Shown: positions 16,101 through 24,995 of the stretch, in pieces | Numbering within the stretch: position 1 is the first letter of the stretch | Layout: every line of letters starts with the position of its first letter | The notes under the pieces: generated by a model | What the model saw: only the letters and a program-made list of their open reading frames with translations | Told to the model about the DNA's origin: nothing | Databases searched by the model: none | Assembly: GCA_009785345.1 (NCBI GenBank) | Contig: WQWL01000010.1 | Coordinates: forward strand, 1 to 49,407 | Length of the DNA stretch: 49,407 bases | From: Oscillospiraceae bacterium | GTDB taxonomy: Bacteria > Bacillota > Clostridia > Oscillospirales > Oscillospiraceae | Direction of reading: 5' to 3' | Translations under genes and position numbers: made by a program

Positions 16101-17761
16101 TTAACCAATATACCCCGAGTATCAAGTACTGGATCTGGGGCTACAGAGAAATGTTTGACAACCTTCCGTTTGAACGCAATTCAAACAACTCAGGACGTCC
16201 ATACCTTGAACCATGGGCGGGAACCGGCGATCAATATTTCTCAAACAGAGCAATCGGCGCAGGCGACACCCATCACTGGGTAGAAACTTATTTCCACTCC
16301 TTTGGTCTTGATATGGCGACAAATGCAAACGAACATGCCATGGCACATATCAAGTTCTACGATGAAGGATCACCCGGACTAGTACGTCCTGTCGTTGAAA
16401 TCTATGACACAAAGCTCCTGCAACAAGTCACAGCGCGTATGATAGTCAGTGGTACAGTCCAGACATGGACATATACTTCACAAATCATGGCACATGAAGT
16501 GTTTACATCAGCCACACAAGTATTGGAAGATGGAGTAAGAGTGACAGTAGATCTATTCTTAGGACCAACCGCTACAGGTACGCCGTTCTTTACAGCATGG
16601 GCATACTCAGGACGTCCATTTGTCCGCATAGGAAGCGTCCCGGCATACCACGGTCCGAACGGCGATGATGTTGATTATTGGACTGACAGAGATTCTCCTG
16701 TTGAGGAAGTCTTCATATCGCACGGTGCGTCAATCGATATTCCAGGACGTGTTGCTCCAACAGGCACAGCCCAATACAGTATAAGAGAAGTATTTGCATG
16801 GGCAGAGCCGTTCTCCGCAGATGGAAAAGGCATACTCATCTGGTCTAAAGAAAGTGGCGATGTAGAAGAAGTAACGATCACAAGTGGCGTTAATAACCCA
16901 GGTCATGTAGCCAACTCCAATGGTCCTCGTGGCACACCGAACAACACAGGCAGCACATGGTGGCACACATTTGACTTTATCACACTTCGTGGTCACGAAC
17001 CAGGCAGTACAATCGTATTGAGGGCAACGGCAAAAGACGATAACATTGCAGTTCCAAATTCAATTTACGCAGAAATCACTGTTAACGTTAGAAAGCCATT
17101 GTACCTGACACTGCCATACAACCCAGGGAATCCAGCAGGCACAACTCCTGGACATTCATTGGCACGCAATATGTATTCTCCATATAGATTTAACAAGGAC
17201 ATGAACTTACAGTTGACTATTTCACACCATGAACTTGATGTGGTGGAAGGTCCAATAACTGTCAGCATTTATGACAGAAACCACAGTCATGCTGATCCGT
17301 TTATAACCTTCGAAGATCTTGAACTTGGCGAGAACATCCTTCACATCCCTGCATATACATTCCCACGTGAAGAATTCTATAGAATAGTAGCAAGAAGCGC
17401 AGACGGTGAAGCATTTGGCTTCGAGTTCTTTAGAGTTGACGGGTATAGCAGCATTGACTGGAACAGAACACTCTTTGTTGAAGGTGATGACGTTGTAGTT
17501 AGATTCGAGAAGAAAAATGCTGCAGTGCTTAACTCACTATTACTAACAGCGGGTGCAACTGCGTTCGTTAACGACGTTGAGCTCCCAGTAAAAGTCGGCA
17601 CAACCACAGCATGGGCGACAGCTGATACAAATACGCTGATTATAGAAGGCGGTGCAGCTGTGCTAGGTGCTGGAACGAACTTCGTTGAAGTTTTGGGTCT
17701 AAGGTTGCCTGACTATCCACAGTATCAATCATTCACAATATCTGACGTCCTGATAAGATAA
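13160..17761 (+). CDS. Very large secreted multidomain protein, function unknown
   Basis: 1533 residues starting with a signal peptide (MKKISKPISILLIIMMVLSF...). No LPxTG, SLH or C-terminal membrane anchor is visible, so it should be released or bound by its own domains. The N-terminal third has Ig-like strand patterns such as EVRVLDSRSIYVRFNQ (~215) and AELVRAISGRHELVLSFD (~359). Residues ~650-940 (FPAYEIENKWIRTLIVPSNA, PFDYEIINHPDGAVSIKHT, DMAITVHNPAQVARTYEFY) resemble the mutarotase-like beta-sandwich of DUF5107/glycan-active proteins; this is a weak resemblance. The C-terminal ~320 residues again look like beta domains. A role in polysaccharide binding or cleavage is plausible but unproven. 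Confidence 0.7.
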   Translation: MKKISKPISILLIIMMVLSFTPLFPGVFGESTVAAALPTEAAPTAEDISATGAVEPFAITGVDIVNNRVAIVHLNNEVGSHFQMLALARANYLTYFMQVDGQWLQDDKEMPVGVGSRIYIREDNRSFELVLGSATPNLAEPSAGNIRFNPAGGTIAFNFRDRDFIPYYYFHQEDQHMQSGDVWVRDIHDQPLTGISIAYGPQTFTNPQPYLGLEEVRVLDSRSIYVRFNQRITLTPNNTGQNMSWNNNLLNGPFAGGNAANATLGTAHNLVAAGDNPNLLLSHSFELSADHPVSSGYGNGREFILTYNGDILAGVEYSINWGHGNLRGLINAAGQHGTPNVTSTVTATTVSAADFDLFDAELVRAISGRHELVLSFDRPLAFTRIAEESRFRTRNSPTGAPWMAKFHDLIDDSQPDTPENRSAYFQSLHETSTGMTGTVLTADDVREIFSFNGVYSETPGGNVPFLNVFRGDNVIGYFRNNYTIVLHNQNRFPINLVNANVSVLEGALVGFGTRNLWNTGTGIPAHATEPAADRVGVLLSSTNGFRNTEIADIPITLNPIVTPWPDGFDPDWDRGVVVTPTYALFNHNDVYYQQYDGIKDPLIGGLSGDVRHSGNITGTRIFAPDGRQFGGPVYAAGFGSMELNYVVQGRFPAYEIENKWIRTLIVPSNAARFLEFEFKPTGHDAFYTNPAATNYNITNAPGGLYPPTTVGGGTFLLGWLLVWGGTFPVFDGCEHGHVWTTPFDYEIINHPDGAVSIKHTIVNDQNVPVAAGTGASFVPSSNNIHIGGDFTPFSPGLEYTIEYTIRPNSPAVDMAITVHNPAQVARTYEFYVCNTLAPGEVSEWGHGSMKHIDNNQICMVQGWPAPNVAVDLNRGEASNDRSSADVLLYSGFNFAANVPLEDFLPQWIRDRKFAGTGQTYNQVTGGINRQHFYEWYTTRYLPGNSNLTTFSTDLNRRPQADWYGAVNLRNLEGIIRAGPNINQYTPSIKYWIWGYREMFDNLPFERNSNNSGRPYLEPWAGTGDQYFSNRAIGAGDTHHWVETYFHSFGLDMATNANEHAMAHIKFYDEGSPGLVRPVVEIYDTKLLQQVTARMIVSGTVQTWTYTSQIMAHEVFTSATQVLEDGVRVTVDLFLGPTATGTPFFTAWAYSGRPFVRIGSVPAYHGPNGDDVDYWTDRDSPVEEVFISHGASIDIPGRVAPTGTAQYSIREVFAWAEPFSADGKGILIWSKESGDVEEVTITSGVNNPGHVANSNGPRGTPNNTGSTWWHTFDFITLRGHEPGSTIVLRATAKDDNIAVPNSIYAEITVNVRKPLYLTLPYNPGNPAGTTPGHSLARNMYSPYRFNKDMNLQLTISHHELDVVEGPITVSIYDRNHSHADPFITFEDLELGENILHIPAYTFPREEFYRIVARSADGEAFGFEFFRVDGYSSIDWNRTLFVEGDDVVVRFEKKNAAVLNSLLLTAGATAFVNDVELPVKVGTTTAWATADTNTLIIEGGAAVLGAGTNFVEVLGLRLPDYPQYQSFTISDVLIR

Positions 17762-17801
17762 TGTGAAAAACTTGCTCAGATAGAGTAAGGTAAGTTAGTT
17801 T

Positions 17802-17853
17802 TTAGGGGCTATTGGCCATCAAGGACTTGATGTCATTCGACGATAGCCCCTAA
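17802..17853 (+). terminator. Hairpin terminator after the giant secreted protein gene
   Basis: Perfect 11-bp arms TTAGGGGCTAT (17802-17812) and ATAGCCCCTAA (17843-17853), 40 nt after the stop codon. The T-run after the stem is poor, so rho-independent action is not certain. Confidence 0.6.
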
Positions 17854-17952
17854 TGCTACTTATACTAATCACCGCTTAAAAGTACAGTATCTTTGCGGTA
17901 TATTTTCCGCGATCAGTATTACGAGATCATTGAAAGGGATGTGGTCATTGTT

Positions 17953-18759
17953 ATGAAAATATTGCTTATTGTGGTGCTTTCCATATTAATGGTGGCAAGC
18001 CTGACATCCTGTGGACAAGTTGAAATAGACTATGATCCAAATGAGTCCGCTTTTGACGCATGGTATATTATGAATGAAAACATCAGAGATGCAGGTTCGT
18101 TTGAATTTTCGTTTGTTGAATTAATGGTGCTTTTTGCCGGAGATGGTGACCCGATAGAGATTGAGAATAAAGGGGTCATAAGAAAAGCAGAGCAGGGAGA
18201 CGGCAGCATTAATATGCAATTATCGATTTCGCTTAGCACAGGAGGGCATACAAATGAGCTAGATGTTTACTATTATGATGAGTTTATGTTTTTCAATTTT
18301 GATGGAAGTAAACATAAGCGCAGCTCCGATTTAGATGTTGCCTTACGTGTTATGTATGCGGAGATGCCGGATGTGACTTTGATTCCCATAATTACTGATG
18401 GGATTGGTGAAGGGAACAGGCGTGGACAAAGAGAGATAAATTTTGTACTATACAGCGATGCAGAATATTTTGATTTCATAATGGATGCAATTATAGATTC
18501 GTTTAGACTAAGAGCTGATATTCCTGGAGCTACTGGTGTAGAGATAGAGATTTTTGGACCGATAGCTTTTGTAGTAGAACTTGGCAGTAATCACACATTT
18601 GTCAGCTATACATTGGCTTTTACAACAGACATCACAATCGTAGGTACCGAGGAAACATTCAGGGCATACTACGAAATAGTTAAAACTGCTGAGCAAATTG
18701 GCGATATTAGTGTAAAAGCTCCTCAAAACATCTATGAATATGTCGATGTTACTGATTGA
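17953..18759 (+). CDS. Lipoprotein of unknown function
   Basis: 268 residues from the ATG at 17953, which follows GAAAGGG; the in-frame ATG at 17893 would add 20 non-signal residues and is rejected. A signal peptide ends in LTSC with Cys20. The rest alternates strands and acidic turns (FEFSFVELMVLFAGDGDPIEIENKG, INMQLSISLSTGG, FMFFNFDGSKHKRSS), a pattern seen in LppX/DUF6612-like lipoproteins that hold lipids or act as folding aids. No family can be assigned firmly. Its leader resembles the right end of the three-hairpin repeats (GAAAGGGATGTGGTCATT). Confidence 0.72.
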   Translation: MKILLIVVLSILMVASLTSCGQVEIDYDPNESAFDAWYIMNENIRDAGSFEFSFVELMVLFAGDGDPIEIENKGVIRKAEQGDGSINMQLSISLSTGGHTNELDVYYYDEFMFFNFDGSKHKRSSDLDVALRVMYAEMPDVTLIPIITDGIGEGNRRGQREINFVLYSDAEYFDFIMDAIIDSFRLRADIPGATGVEIEIFGPIAFVVELGSNHTFVSYTLAFTTDITIVGTEETFRAYYEIVKTAEQIGDISVKAPQNIYEYVDVTD

Positions 18760-18784
18760 TTAGTCCTAATCCTCGAATGTCACA

Positions 18785-18822
18785 AAGTCCGCGATTCGTT
18801 GCAACGCAACGTTCGCGGACTT
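18785..18822. terminator. Bidirectional terminator between converging genes
   Basis: A stem AAGTCCGCGA...TCGCGGACTT with an inner GTTGC/GCAAC pair and a short loop, lying between the lipoprotein gene (plus) and tsf (minus). The position and strong stem suggest transcript ends for both sides. Confidence 0.7.
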
Positions 18823-18869
18823 CGTTTGATAAACACAAGTGTTTAGTATTATATGCGTGTTGTCAAATA

Positions 18870-19802
18870 TTATTTTACCATGCTTGCGACTTCTGCTGCG
18901 AAATCGTCTTCTTTCTTTTCGATGCCTTCGCCTTTTTCAAAGCGGGTGTATGCACTGATTTTAATGTCACCGCCAAGTGTTTTTGCAACTTGGTTAACAT
19001 GAGCTTCAACTGTAATTTTGTCGCCTTTTACGAAAGGTTGATTTAGCAGACAAATATCTTCGAAGAACTTGTTCATACGACCTTTTACCATTTGTTCAGC
19101 AATTTGTTTTGCTTTGTCATCAGGTAGGTTTTTGGCTTTATTTTCTTCGATTGCTGTGTTGAGTTGAATTTGTCTTTCTTTTTCAATCTCAGTAGCATCG
19201 ACAGATTCAGAGTTGAGGTATAGCGGACGCATTGCTGCTATTTGCATTGCAAGATCTTTACCAAGTTCTGTAAGGGCAGCTTCATCAGAGATACCGTTTA
19301 CATCAAGGCTTACAAGAACGCCGATTTTTCCACCTGCATGAATGTAGGGAACATTAAAGCCTTCTGTATAGCGATCAAAGCGGCGAACAGAAATATTCTC
19401 ACCAATGACAAGAATCATTTCTTGCTGTTCTTCGGTAACTGTTCTATCAGTGCCGGGATAATTGCTTGCCATCAGTGCTTCAATATCTGCAGGATTGTTT
19501 ATGGCTACAGATTTTGCTACACCTTCAACAAAACTTACGAACTTTTCGTTTTTTGATACAAAGTCTGTTTCCGCATTAACTTCGACAACAACGCCGACAT
19601 TATCAATAACTGTTGCATATGCGATGCCTTCTGCAGCAATTCTTCCAGCTTTTTTTTGAGCAGTTGCAAGACCCTGTTCACGGAGGTAAGCGACAGCATT
19701 GTCCATATCTCCATTGGTTTCTGTAAGAGCTTTCTTACAATCCATCATACCAACTCCGGTCATTTCACGGAGTTTTTTTACATCTTGAGCTGTGAATGAC
19801 AT
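18870..19802 (-). CDS. tsf: Translation elongation factor Ts
   Basis: 310 residues. The N-terminal UBA-like part (VKKLREMTGVGMMDCKKALTETNGD) and the nucleotide-exchange motif TDFVSKNEKFVSF are diagnostic. EF-Ts releases GDP from EF-Tu in the cytoplasm. The start follows AGAAAGG. It lies 23 nt after rpsB, the usual rpsB-tsf pairing, and is read from the same promoter. Confidence 0.97.
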   Translation of the reverse strand: MSFTAQDVKKLREMTGVGMMDCKKALTETNGDMDNAVAYLREQGLATAQKKAGRIAAEGIAYATVIDNVGVVVEVNAETDFVSKNEKFVSFVEGVAKSVAINNPADIEALMASNYPGTDRTVTEEQQEMILVIGENISVRRFDRYTEGFNVPYIHAGGKIGVLVSLDVNGISDEAALTELGKDLAMQIAAMRPLYLNSESVDATEIEKERQIQLNTAIEENKAKNLPDDKAKQIAEQMVKGRMNKFFEDICLLNQPFVKGDKITVEAHVNQVAKTLGGDIKISAYTRFEKGEGIEKKEDDFAAEVASMVK

Positions 19803-19825
19803 AATTTATTATTCCTTTCTGCTAT

Positions 19826-20821
19826 TTACTCAGTATCTTCAGCGGTCACTTCTTCAGTTTTCTTCGTTGTTTTTTTAGTAGCTTTCTCTTCTGTGGCTTC
19901 CTCAGTTGTTTTTGCTGTATCTTCAGCTGGAGCATCTTCAGCTTTTTTTGTTGTTCTTCTGGTTGTTTTCTTTGCAGTTGCTTCTTCGGCTGCTTCGACA
20001 GGTGCTACTGGAGCTTCTACAACTGGTGCGACCGGAGCAGGTGGAGCTACTGGTGCTGCGGGTGCTACAGGGGGTATTTCGACAGGAACAGTTTTTTCTT
20101 CACGTACTTGTTCTTCAGATTCTTCAACAGCAGCGTCGGCGCCTTGACGACCTTCGATTACTGCATTTGCCATTGCAGATGCGATAAGGCGAATGGCTCT
20201 AATTGCGTCGTCATTACCGGGAATTACGTAATCGATTTCGTCGGGGTCACAGTTTGTATCTACAATTGCTACAATTGGAATACCGAGTTTACGAGCTTCG
20301 GCAATAGCATTACGTTCTTTACGTGGGTCTACAATGAACAAGGCAGCAGGTAGTTTCTTCATTTCCTTAACGCCACCGAGATATTTTTCCAGTCTGTTTA
20401 TTTCACCTGTGAGTTTGATGACTTCTTTTTTCGGCAAAATGTCAAATGTTCCGTCATCTTTCATTTTATTTAATTGAGCTAGGCGGTCAATACGCATACG
20501 CATGGTTTTAAAGTTTGTGAGCATTCCACCGAGCCAACGTGCATTTACAAAGAACATTCCTACACGTTCAGCTTCTTCTTTAACTGCATCTTGAGCTTGT
20601 TTCTTTGTTCCTACGAATAGGATATTACCGCCATCAGCACTAACATCACGTACGAAGTTATATGCTTCTTCAAGTTTTCTAACTGTTTTTTGAAGATCTA
20701 TGATATAGATTTCATTACGTTCCATATAAATATATGGAGCCATCTTAGGGTTCCAACGGCGTGTTTGATGTCCAAAGTGAACACCAGCTTCTAAAAGTTG
20801 CTTCATTGATACTACTGACAT
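19826..20821 (-). CDS. rpsB: 30S ribosomal protein S2 with long Ala/Pro/Glu/Lys tail
   Basis: 331 residues from the ATG at 20821, preceded by GGAGG; an upstream in-frame start at 20914 encodes no S2-like sequence and is rejected. The S2 core is clear: [73 protein letters not shown]. About 95 extra C-terminal residues follow the core, first Pro/Ala/Val-rich, then Lys/Thr/Glu/Asp-rich ([11 protein letters not shown]-like). Most S2 proteins end soon after the core. It is the first gene of the rpsB-tsf operon. Confidence 0.96.
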   Translation of the reverse strand: MSVVSMKQLLEAGVHFGHQTRRWNPKMAPYIYMERNEIYIIDLQKTVRKLEEAYNFVRDVSADGGNILFVGTKKQAQDAVKEEAERVGMFFVNARWLGGMLTNFKTMRMRIDRLAQLNKMKDDGTFDILPKKEVIKLTGEINRLEKYLGGVKEMKKLPAALFIVDPRKERNAIAEARKLGIPIVAIVDTNCDPDEIDYVIPGNDDAIRAIRLIASAMANAVIEGRQGADAAVEESEEQVREEKTVPVEIPPVAPAAPVAPPAPVAPVVEAPVAPVEAAEEATAKKTTRRTTKKAEDAPAEDTAKTTEEATEEKATKKTTKKTEEVTAEDTE

Positions 20822-20833
20822 TGTTTTTCCTCC

Positions 20834-20989
20834 AAAATTTTGTTTTTTAAGGTTGGGTACACTTACACAGTGCCCGTTATACCTTCCTCCGAAGCCGTCA
20901 ACTTTTCGCGCCAACTACGCAAAAACGTAGCACTAAAGCGGAAAATCAGGTTCCGTGTGAGATATAATGTGTCAAAATGACACCAAAAC
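20834..20989 (-). promoter_or_regulatory. rpsB leader region
   Basis: About 150 nt between the predicted transcription start and the rpsB ATG. It contains a small hairpin CTACG-TTTTTG-CGTAG near 20919-20934 and a GGAGGAAGG run near 20880. A long leader is common for autoregulated S2 operons, but no known S2 leader motif was confirmed by eye. Confidence 0.35.
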
Positions 20990-21018
20990 ATTTTAACAAA
21001 AAGGTGTGCAAAATGCAA
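20990..21018 (-). promoter_or_regulatory. rpsB-tsf promoter
   Basis: Minus strand: -35 TTGCAT (21018-21013), 17-nt spacer, -10 TAAAAT (20995-20990). Confidence 0.65.
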
Positions 21019-21049
21019 GGATTATTTTTATTGTGCTATTGGACTGTTG

Positions 21050-21226
21050 TTCAGTGATAATGCCGGGTTGTGCCATGCATAAAATCCGCCTCCATCAAGC
21101 AATATGTCCCGAATTTTTCGCTAGAACGGGTCTCATCGCCCTACATACGCGAAAAATCCGAGACATACCGCTTGATTACGGCTAATCTGTGACTTGTAAC
21201 ATTCAGTGATAATGCCGGGTTGTGCC
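21050..21226. repeat. 25-bp direct repeats flanking palindrome copy 2
   Basis: TTCAGTGATAATGCCGGGTT followed by GTGCC occurs identically at 21050-21074 and 21202-21226. Only a few bases separate the repeats from the conserved ends of the palindromic unit, as expected of a target-site duplication or a recombination footprint. Confidence 0.7.
21088..21182. repeat. Long palindromic repeat, copy 2 (uninterrupted)
   Basis: Arms 21088-21121 and 21149-21182 match the arms of copy 1 (211-387) with a few changes. The loop is the short form without the 80-bp insertion. The unit lies between the rpsB promoter and the 3' end of the secreted peptidase gene. Confidence 0.8.
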
Positions 21227-21308
21227 GATCCATCACATCACTCGGGGTGGGGATGAATCGGCACGATTGCATTTATACTACGCTTGCATTTACTGTAGAT
21301 TTGCTGAT

Positions 21309-24300
21309 TTAGCCAGGAATGAAATCGCGATGGATAGTTAACTCGCCTATCAATTCACCATTGTTGGCAAATGTAGTACCTGCACGAACTTGGAATATAC
21401 CGTTGTTGACGATGGTACCATTACTTATGAAAGTGGAGTTAGTTACATTTTCTACCCGTCCATTGTTTACAAGCGAGCCGCCGGGAGCTATTGTTATTGT
21501 GCCGCCTGAACCGCCTTGATTGTTTATGCGTCCACCATCCAAGACTACGAGGTTGCCTTCTACGATGATTTCTGCATTACCCTGAATGTTAAGGGTAGTT
21601 TGGACATAGAGCGTTCTGCCCGCAGGTATTACAAACGGGCTGTGTTGTACGAAGATGCCCAAATTGCTTCTGGTTGAGAGGATTGCGTCATAGTCCACAA
21701 GCAAGGTACGCAGATTGTTGGGGTTGGTACCGTTAAACTCTACAGGGGGCGGTGTGGGAACATAGCCAACCACCGGAAGTTGCAAGAAGGTGTTTGGTCC
21801 TATGTTAACTGTGAATGTAGTCGCATCAGCAGCGTCTTTCGGAACCACAGTAGTTTCAGGGCAGGAGCCAAATATAATAAGCCCTATTGTATTTCCTTCA
21901 GTAAACGTATATTCGGTTACATCCATTTCCCACGTGTATGAGTAGAAGTTGCCCGGAACAATATCTGTCGGTTGGAAAAGGAAATTTGGATGCCAGTTTC
22001 CACCATACTCGATGTTTGATAATCCCGGAACTTGGAATGCAAGCGTTCCTGCCGGATTTGGATTGCGGACATTGACATTACCTTTTGCGACTATCATTGT
22101 ACTATCAGGCACGCCACGTATAGTTCCAGATTCAAACAGCATAGCGGAAATTACACCCCTGTCCTGACTTGCAGCAACTTCAGCTGTCATAGCTATAACA
22201 CCGCTGATGTGAAGGTCGCTCTCAAGTTCCATGGTGAACAGCAAGCGATCTTCAATTTCTTTTTCAAAGTCAAAGGAGTTTGTTACTGCTGCATTTGCTG
22301 TAAGGAGTCTTCTGTTTTGACCGATCCAGCCGTTTGCTCCCGTGACATCCCACGTTGCTCCACCGATAAGCCATTCTCTCCATCTGAGGTCAGCTCTATT
22401 ATCAACACGCCCGGTCCAGACATTTGGATTAGCAACGCCTATGTGGTCACCGTGTCCACCAAGTATCAGAGCATTTTGCAGCCAACCATTTGCATTTTGA
22501 TAGCCGACATTGCGAATATGAGCTCTGTTTGCGGGGAAGTTTGCATCCACGGCATGGTAATCGAAAACAGGATATGGCAAATTTGGAACAAAAACATCTC
22601 TATAAGTCAAAGGTGAAACGGCAGTTTGCGGCAACATTGCCAGCTCACCTGCTCTACCGCCTGTTGGATAAAATCTTTGATGTGCAGTAGCTCTTGGCCA
22701 CTCATCTGAATTAGTCCACTGACCCATAACTCTGTTACTTTCAACGGAATAATTAGGTGTTCTCTCTACAATGTCATTATCCACGCCATATAAGAAATGA
22801 GCCAACCATTCAACTCTAACAGGTACGGTAAACCAGCTGCCTGCTCTATTATGACCCGCACTATGTCCACCTTGATGGAAAATGCTTTTAACGACTTCTA
22901 CTCCATAATATTTAAGCATTTCGTTAAATAAATACGTATGCCTGAATTTAACGTTTCCGTCTTGAAGACCGTGATCCATGATAACACCGATATCCGTACG
23001 CATATCATATCCGAAAGAAAGCTGGTTTCTTTCATCCCACCAAGGATTGTAATTCCCCGTTATTACATCATTTTCATATGAAAGATAATGTATCCAGTCA
23101 TACCAGTTGTCCCAAATTGCAGCATTCGGATGCACCAGAGAATTTAGATTCCAGCCACGACCAAAGGTAAACCATGTTACAAACGCAATATCTTCACCCT
23201 GCCATCCACCCGGGGCAACAGCAGTAGAATTTTCTCTAAAGTAATTATATGCATTGGTAACCGGGCAGGATGGAACAATTGTTCTTAATCCTTCTACACC
23301 TGTTACAGCAGCAGCAATAGGAAGTGTTCCATCATAGGAAGTACCGCCGGCTCCGGCATAGCCTGTGGCCCAGTAAGCTTCTACCGCAATAGTGCCGGTT
23401 GGATCAGTAAAGCCTTGTACCCTGCCGTTAAGCCAGTCAATTATGGCGGCACCGACAAGGTTTTCCTGATACATTCCGTATTGCAACATACCTTGTGAGT
23501 GTTCGCTTCCCATAACACGCCATTGAATCATAGCATATCCATGAGGAACAAAATCGCCCGCAGTCCAAGGACCTACGTTAAAGCTAGCGGAAGTATTCGT
23601 TGTACCGTCGCGTTGCGTGCCGATTGGCGTTCTTGCCGGAGGGAGGAAATGGAAATTAACTCTGTGCCAATCGGTATATTCATGATCTTGACGCATAAGC
23701 ATATCATGCTCTAAAAGCAAAGCGTAGCGCGCTACATGAGCTTCCGGACCCAAGGCTTCTGTAGTGGTAGCAACGCGTCTGTATGTAACAGACCTTAATG
23801 CTGCATAGCTTCTGTCATTTTCAGGACCAAAAATTCTTGGCCAATGGCTATAGTCAGTCAGTGCTCCTGCTACACCGTCAGGTCTCGGTAAAAATCTTGC
23901 GTGAGAGAATTGAGTAGGTGCCAAACCAGCATCAGGGAAGCCATCATATACGCGAGTACTAAAAGCAACGGCAGTTGGTCTGGCCATAGTAACGGCATAA
24001 GGTGACATTGAAATAAGTGATGGAACTACCAAGCCGCCGCGTTCGGGCAATGTTTCAACGGGTCTTCTGATCAAAGCGCGCATGAGATCTCGTTCTCCGT
24101 CAAAATCTGAATCTATAGGAACTTCTACCCAAACTGTTTCAGTTCTCATTCTTGCAGCGACATTGCTAAATACCGGTCTGGTTATATTATTAGCAAAATC
24201 AAACATATCAAAACCTCTTTCGAGATTCTGTTGCAAAGCCGCATTGCCGACAACCGGAACAGGGGTGATTTCAATTTCGATTGTTTCGGGACCTAGCAAC

Positions 24301-24986
24301 AATGCAGCATTGTCAGCAGCATCAACAACAGCCACTGTGATAGTGTAGCTGCCGATTCTATCTGTCAAAAAGTGGAATGTTCTGTTGCTGGCAGAAGGAG
24401 GTGCAAGATTGCCGACTGAAATATCATGTCCACCGACCGGACCCCAGAATCCTGTCCAGTTGCCTGCGAGAGGAGTACTTAATGCGCCAGCATTGTTCAA
24501 AACGTCATATACGCCTAAATCGGCAGTGCAATGCACGAGCAACATTGTACTTGCATCTGCGACATCAGTTTCAACGTTGAATACAAGTAGCGGTCTTGCA
24601 TCATCATCTTGCTCGGCCGTAAAGTAGATTTCTATGGGATTCTGAACAAAAGCGGTAGTAGCGCCCCCAATATGCCCCCAATTCACAGCTGTGCTGTCGC
24701 CGTCAGTTCCGCTTTGCCAAAACCATCCATTGTCATCAACATCTTCAAAAACATCATGTTCGACGGTGGAAGTGAATCGATGGGAATTAAAACCTCCGAA
24801 ATGCCCTGTAATAGGGTCTGCCGGAACAATAATTTCTCCGGTAATGGAATTAGCGCTAAAAGCTTGGGTTTCTTCAAAATAATCTTCCGAAACTAATGCT
24901 GTAGAATTTGCAAACATAGGCATCATCAGGCTAATTATTAACATTAGGATGATAGCTGTACGGAATAAGCGTTTTGCGTTCTTCAT
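21309..24986 (-). CDS. Secreted Xaa-Pro dipeptidyl-peptidase (S15 family) with C-terminal surface module
   Basis: 1225 residues from the ATG at 24986, which follows GGAGG; the longer frame from 25067 is rejected. A signal peptide (MKNAKRLFRTAIILMLIISLMM...) marks export. After an Ig-like N-terminal region of ~200 residues comes a PepX/CocE-type catalytic domain. Its nucleophile is Ser550 in GTSYDG, with Asp676 in DHGLQDGNV and His708 in HQGGHSAG; the order and spacing match lactococcal PepX. A PepX_C-like beta-sandwich follows. The last ~145 residues repeat the beta-helix-like module of the protein at 12016. It should cleave X-Pro dipeptides from extracellular peptides. Known PepX enzymes are mostly cytoplasmic and ~760-800 residues, so export and the extra domains are unusual. 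Confidence 0.88.
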   Translation of the reverse strand: MKNAKRLFRTAIILMLIISLMMPMFANSTALVSEDYFEETQAFSANSITGEIIVPADPITGHFGGFNSHRFTSTVEHDVFEDVDDNGWFWQSGTDGDSTAVNWGHIGGATTAFVQNPIEIYFTAEQDDDARPLLVFNVETDVADASTMLLVHCTADLGVYDVLNNAGALSTPLAGNWTGFWGPVGGHDISVGNLAPPSASNRTFHFLTDRIGSYTITVAVVDAADNAALLLGPETIEIEITPVPVVGNAALQQNLERGFDMFDFANNITRPVFSNVAARMRTETVWVEVPIDSDFDGERDLMRALIRRPVETLPERGGLVVPSLISMSPYAVTMARPTAVAFSTRVYDGFPDAGLAPTQFSHARFLPRPDGVAGALTDYSHWPRIFGPENDRSYAALRSVTYRRVATTTEALGPEAHVARYALLLEHDMLMRQDHEYTDWHRVNFHFLPPARTPIGTQRDGTTNTSASFNVGPWTAGDFVPHGYAMIQWRVMGSEHSQGMLQYGMYQENLVGAAIIDWLNGRVQGFTDPTGTIAVEAYWATGYAGAGGTSYDGTLPIAAAVTGVEGLRTIVPSCPVTNAYNYFRENSTAVAPGGWQGEDIAFVTWFTFGRGWNLNSLVHPNAAIWDNWYDWIHYLSYENDVITGNYNPWWDERNQLSFGYDMRTDIGVIMDHGLQDGNVKFRHTYLFNEMLKYYGVEVVKSIFHQGGHSAGHNRAGSWFTVPVRVEWLAHFLYGVDNDIVERTPNYSVESNRVMGQWTNSDEWPRATAHQRFYPTGGRAGELAMLPQTAVSPLTYRDVFVPNLPYPVFDYHAVDANFPANRAHIRNVGYQNANGWLQNALILGGHGDHIGVANPNVWTGRVDNRADLRWREWLIGGATWDVTGANGWIGQNRRLLTANAAVTNSFDFEKEIEDRLLFTMELESDLHISGVIAMTAEVAASQDRGVISAMLFESGTIRGVPDSTMIVAKGNVNVRNPNPAGTLAFQVPGLSNIEYGGNWHPNFLFQPTDIVPGNFYSYTWEMDVTEYTFTEGNTIGLIIFGSCPETTVVPKDAADATTFTVNIGPNTFLQLPVVGYVPTPPPVEFNGTNPNNLRTLLVDYDAILSTRSNLGIFVQHSPFVIPAGRTLYVQTTLNIQGNAEIIVEGNLVVLDGGRINNQGGSGGTITIAPGGSLVNNGRVENVTNSTFISNGTIVNNGIFQVRAGTTFANNGELIGELTIHRDFIPG

Positions 24987-24995
24987 ATTGAACCT

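Noticed and set aside
20822-20914. N-terminal extension of S2
   Set aside because: S2 family similarity begins at the ATG at 20821, which has its own GGAGG site; the extension has no S2 character.
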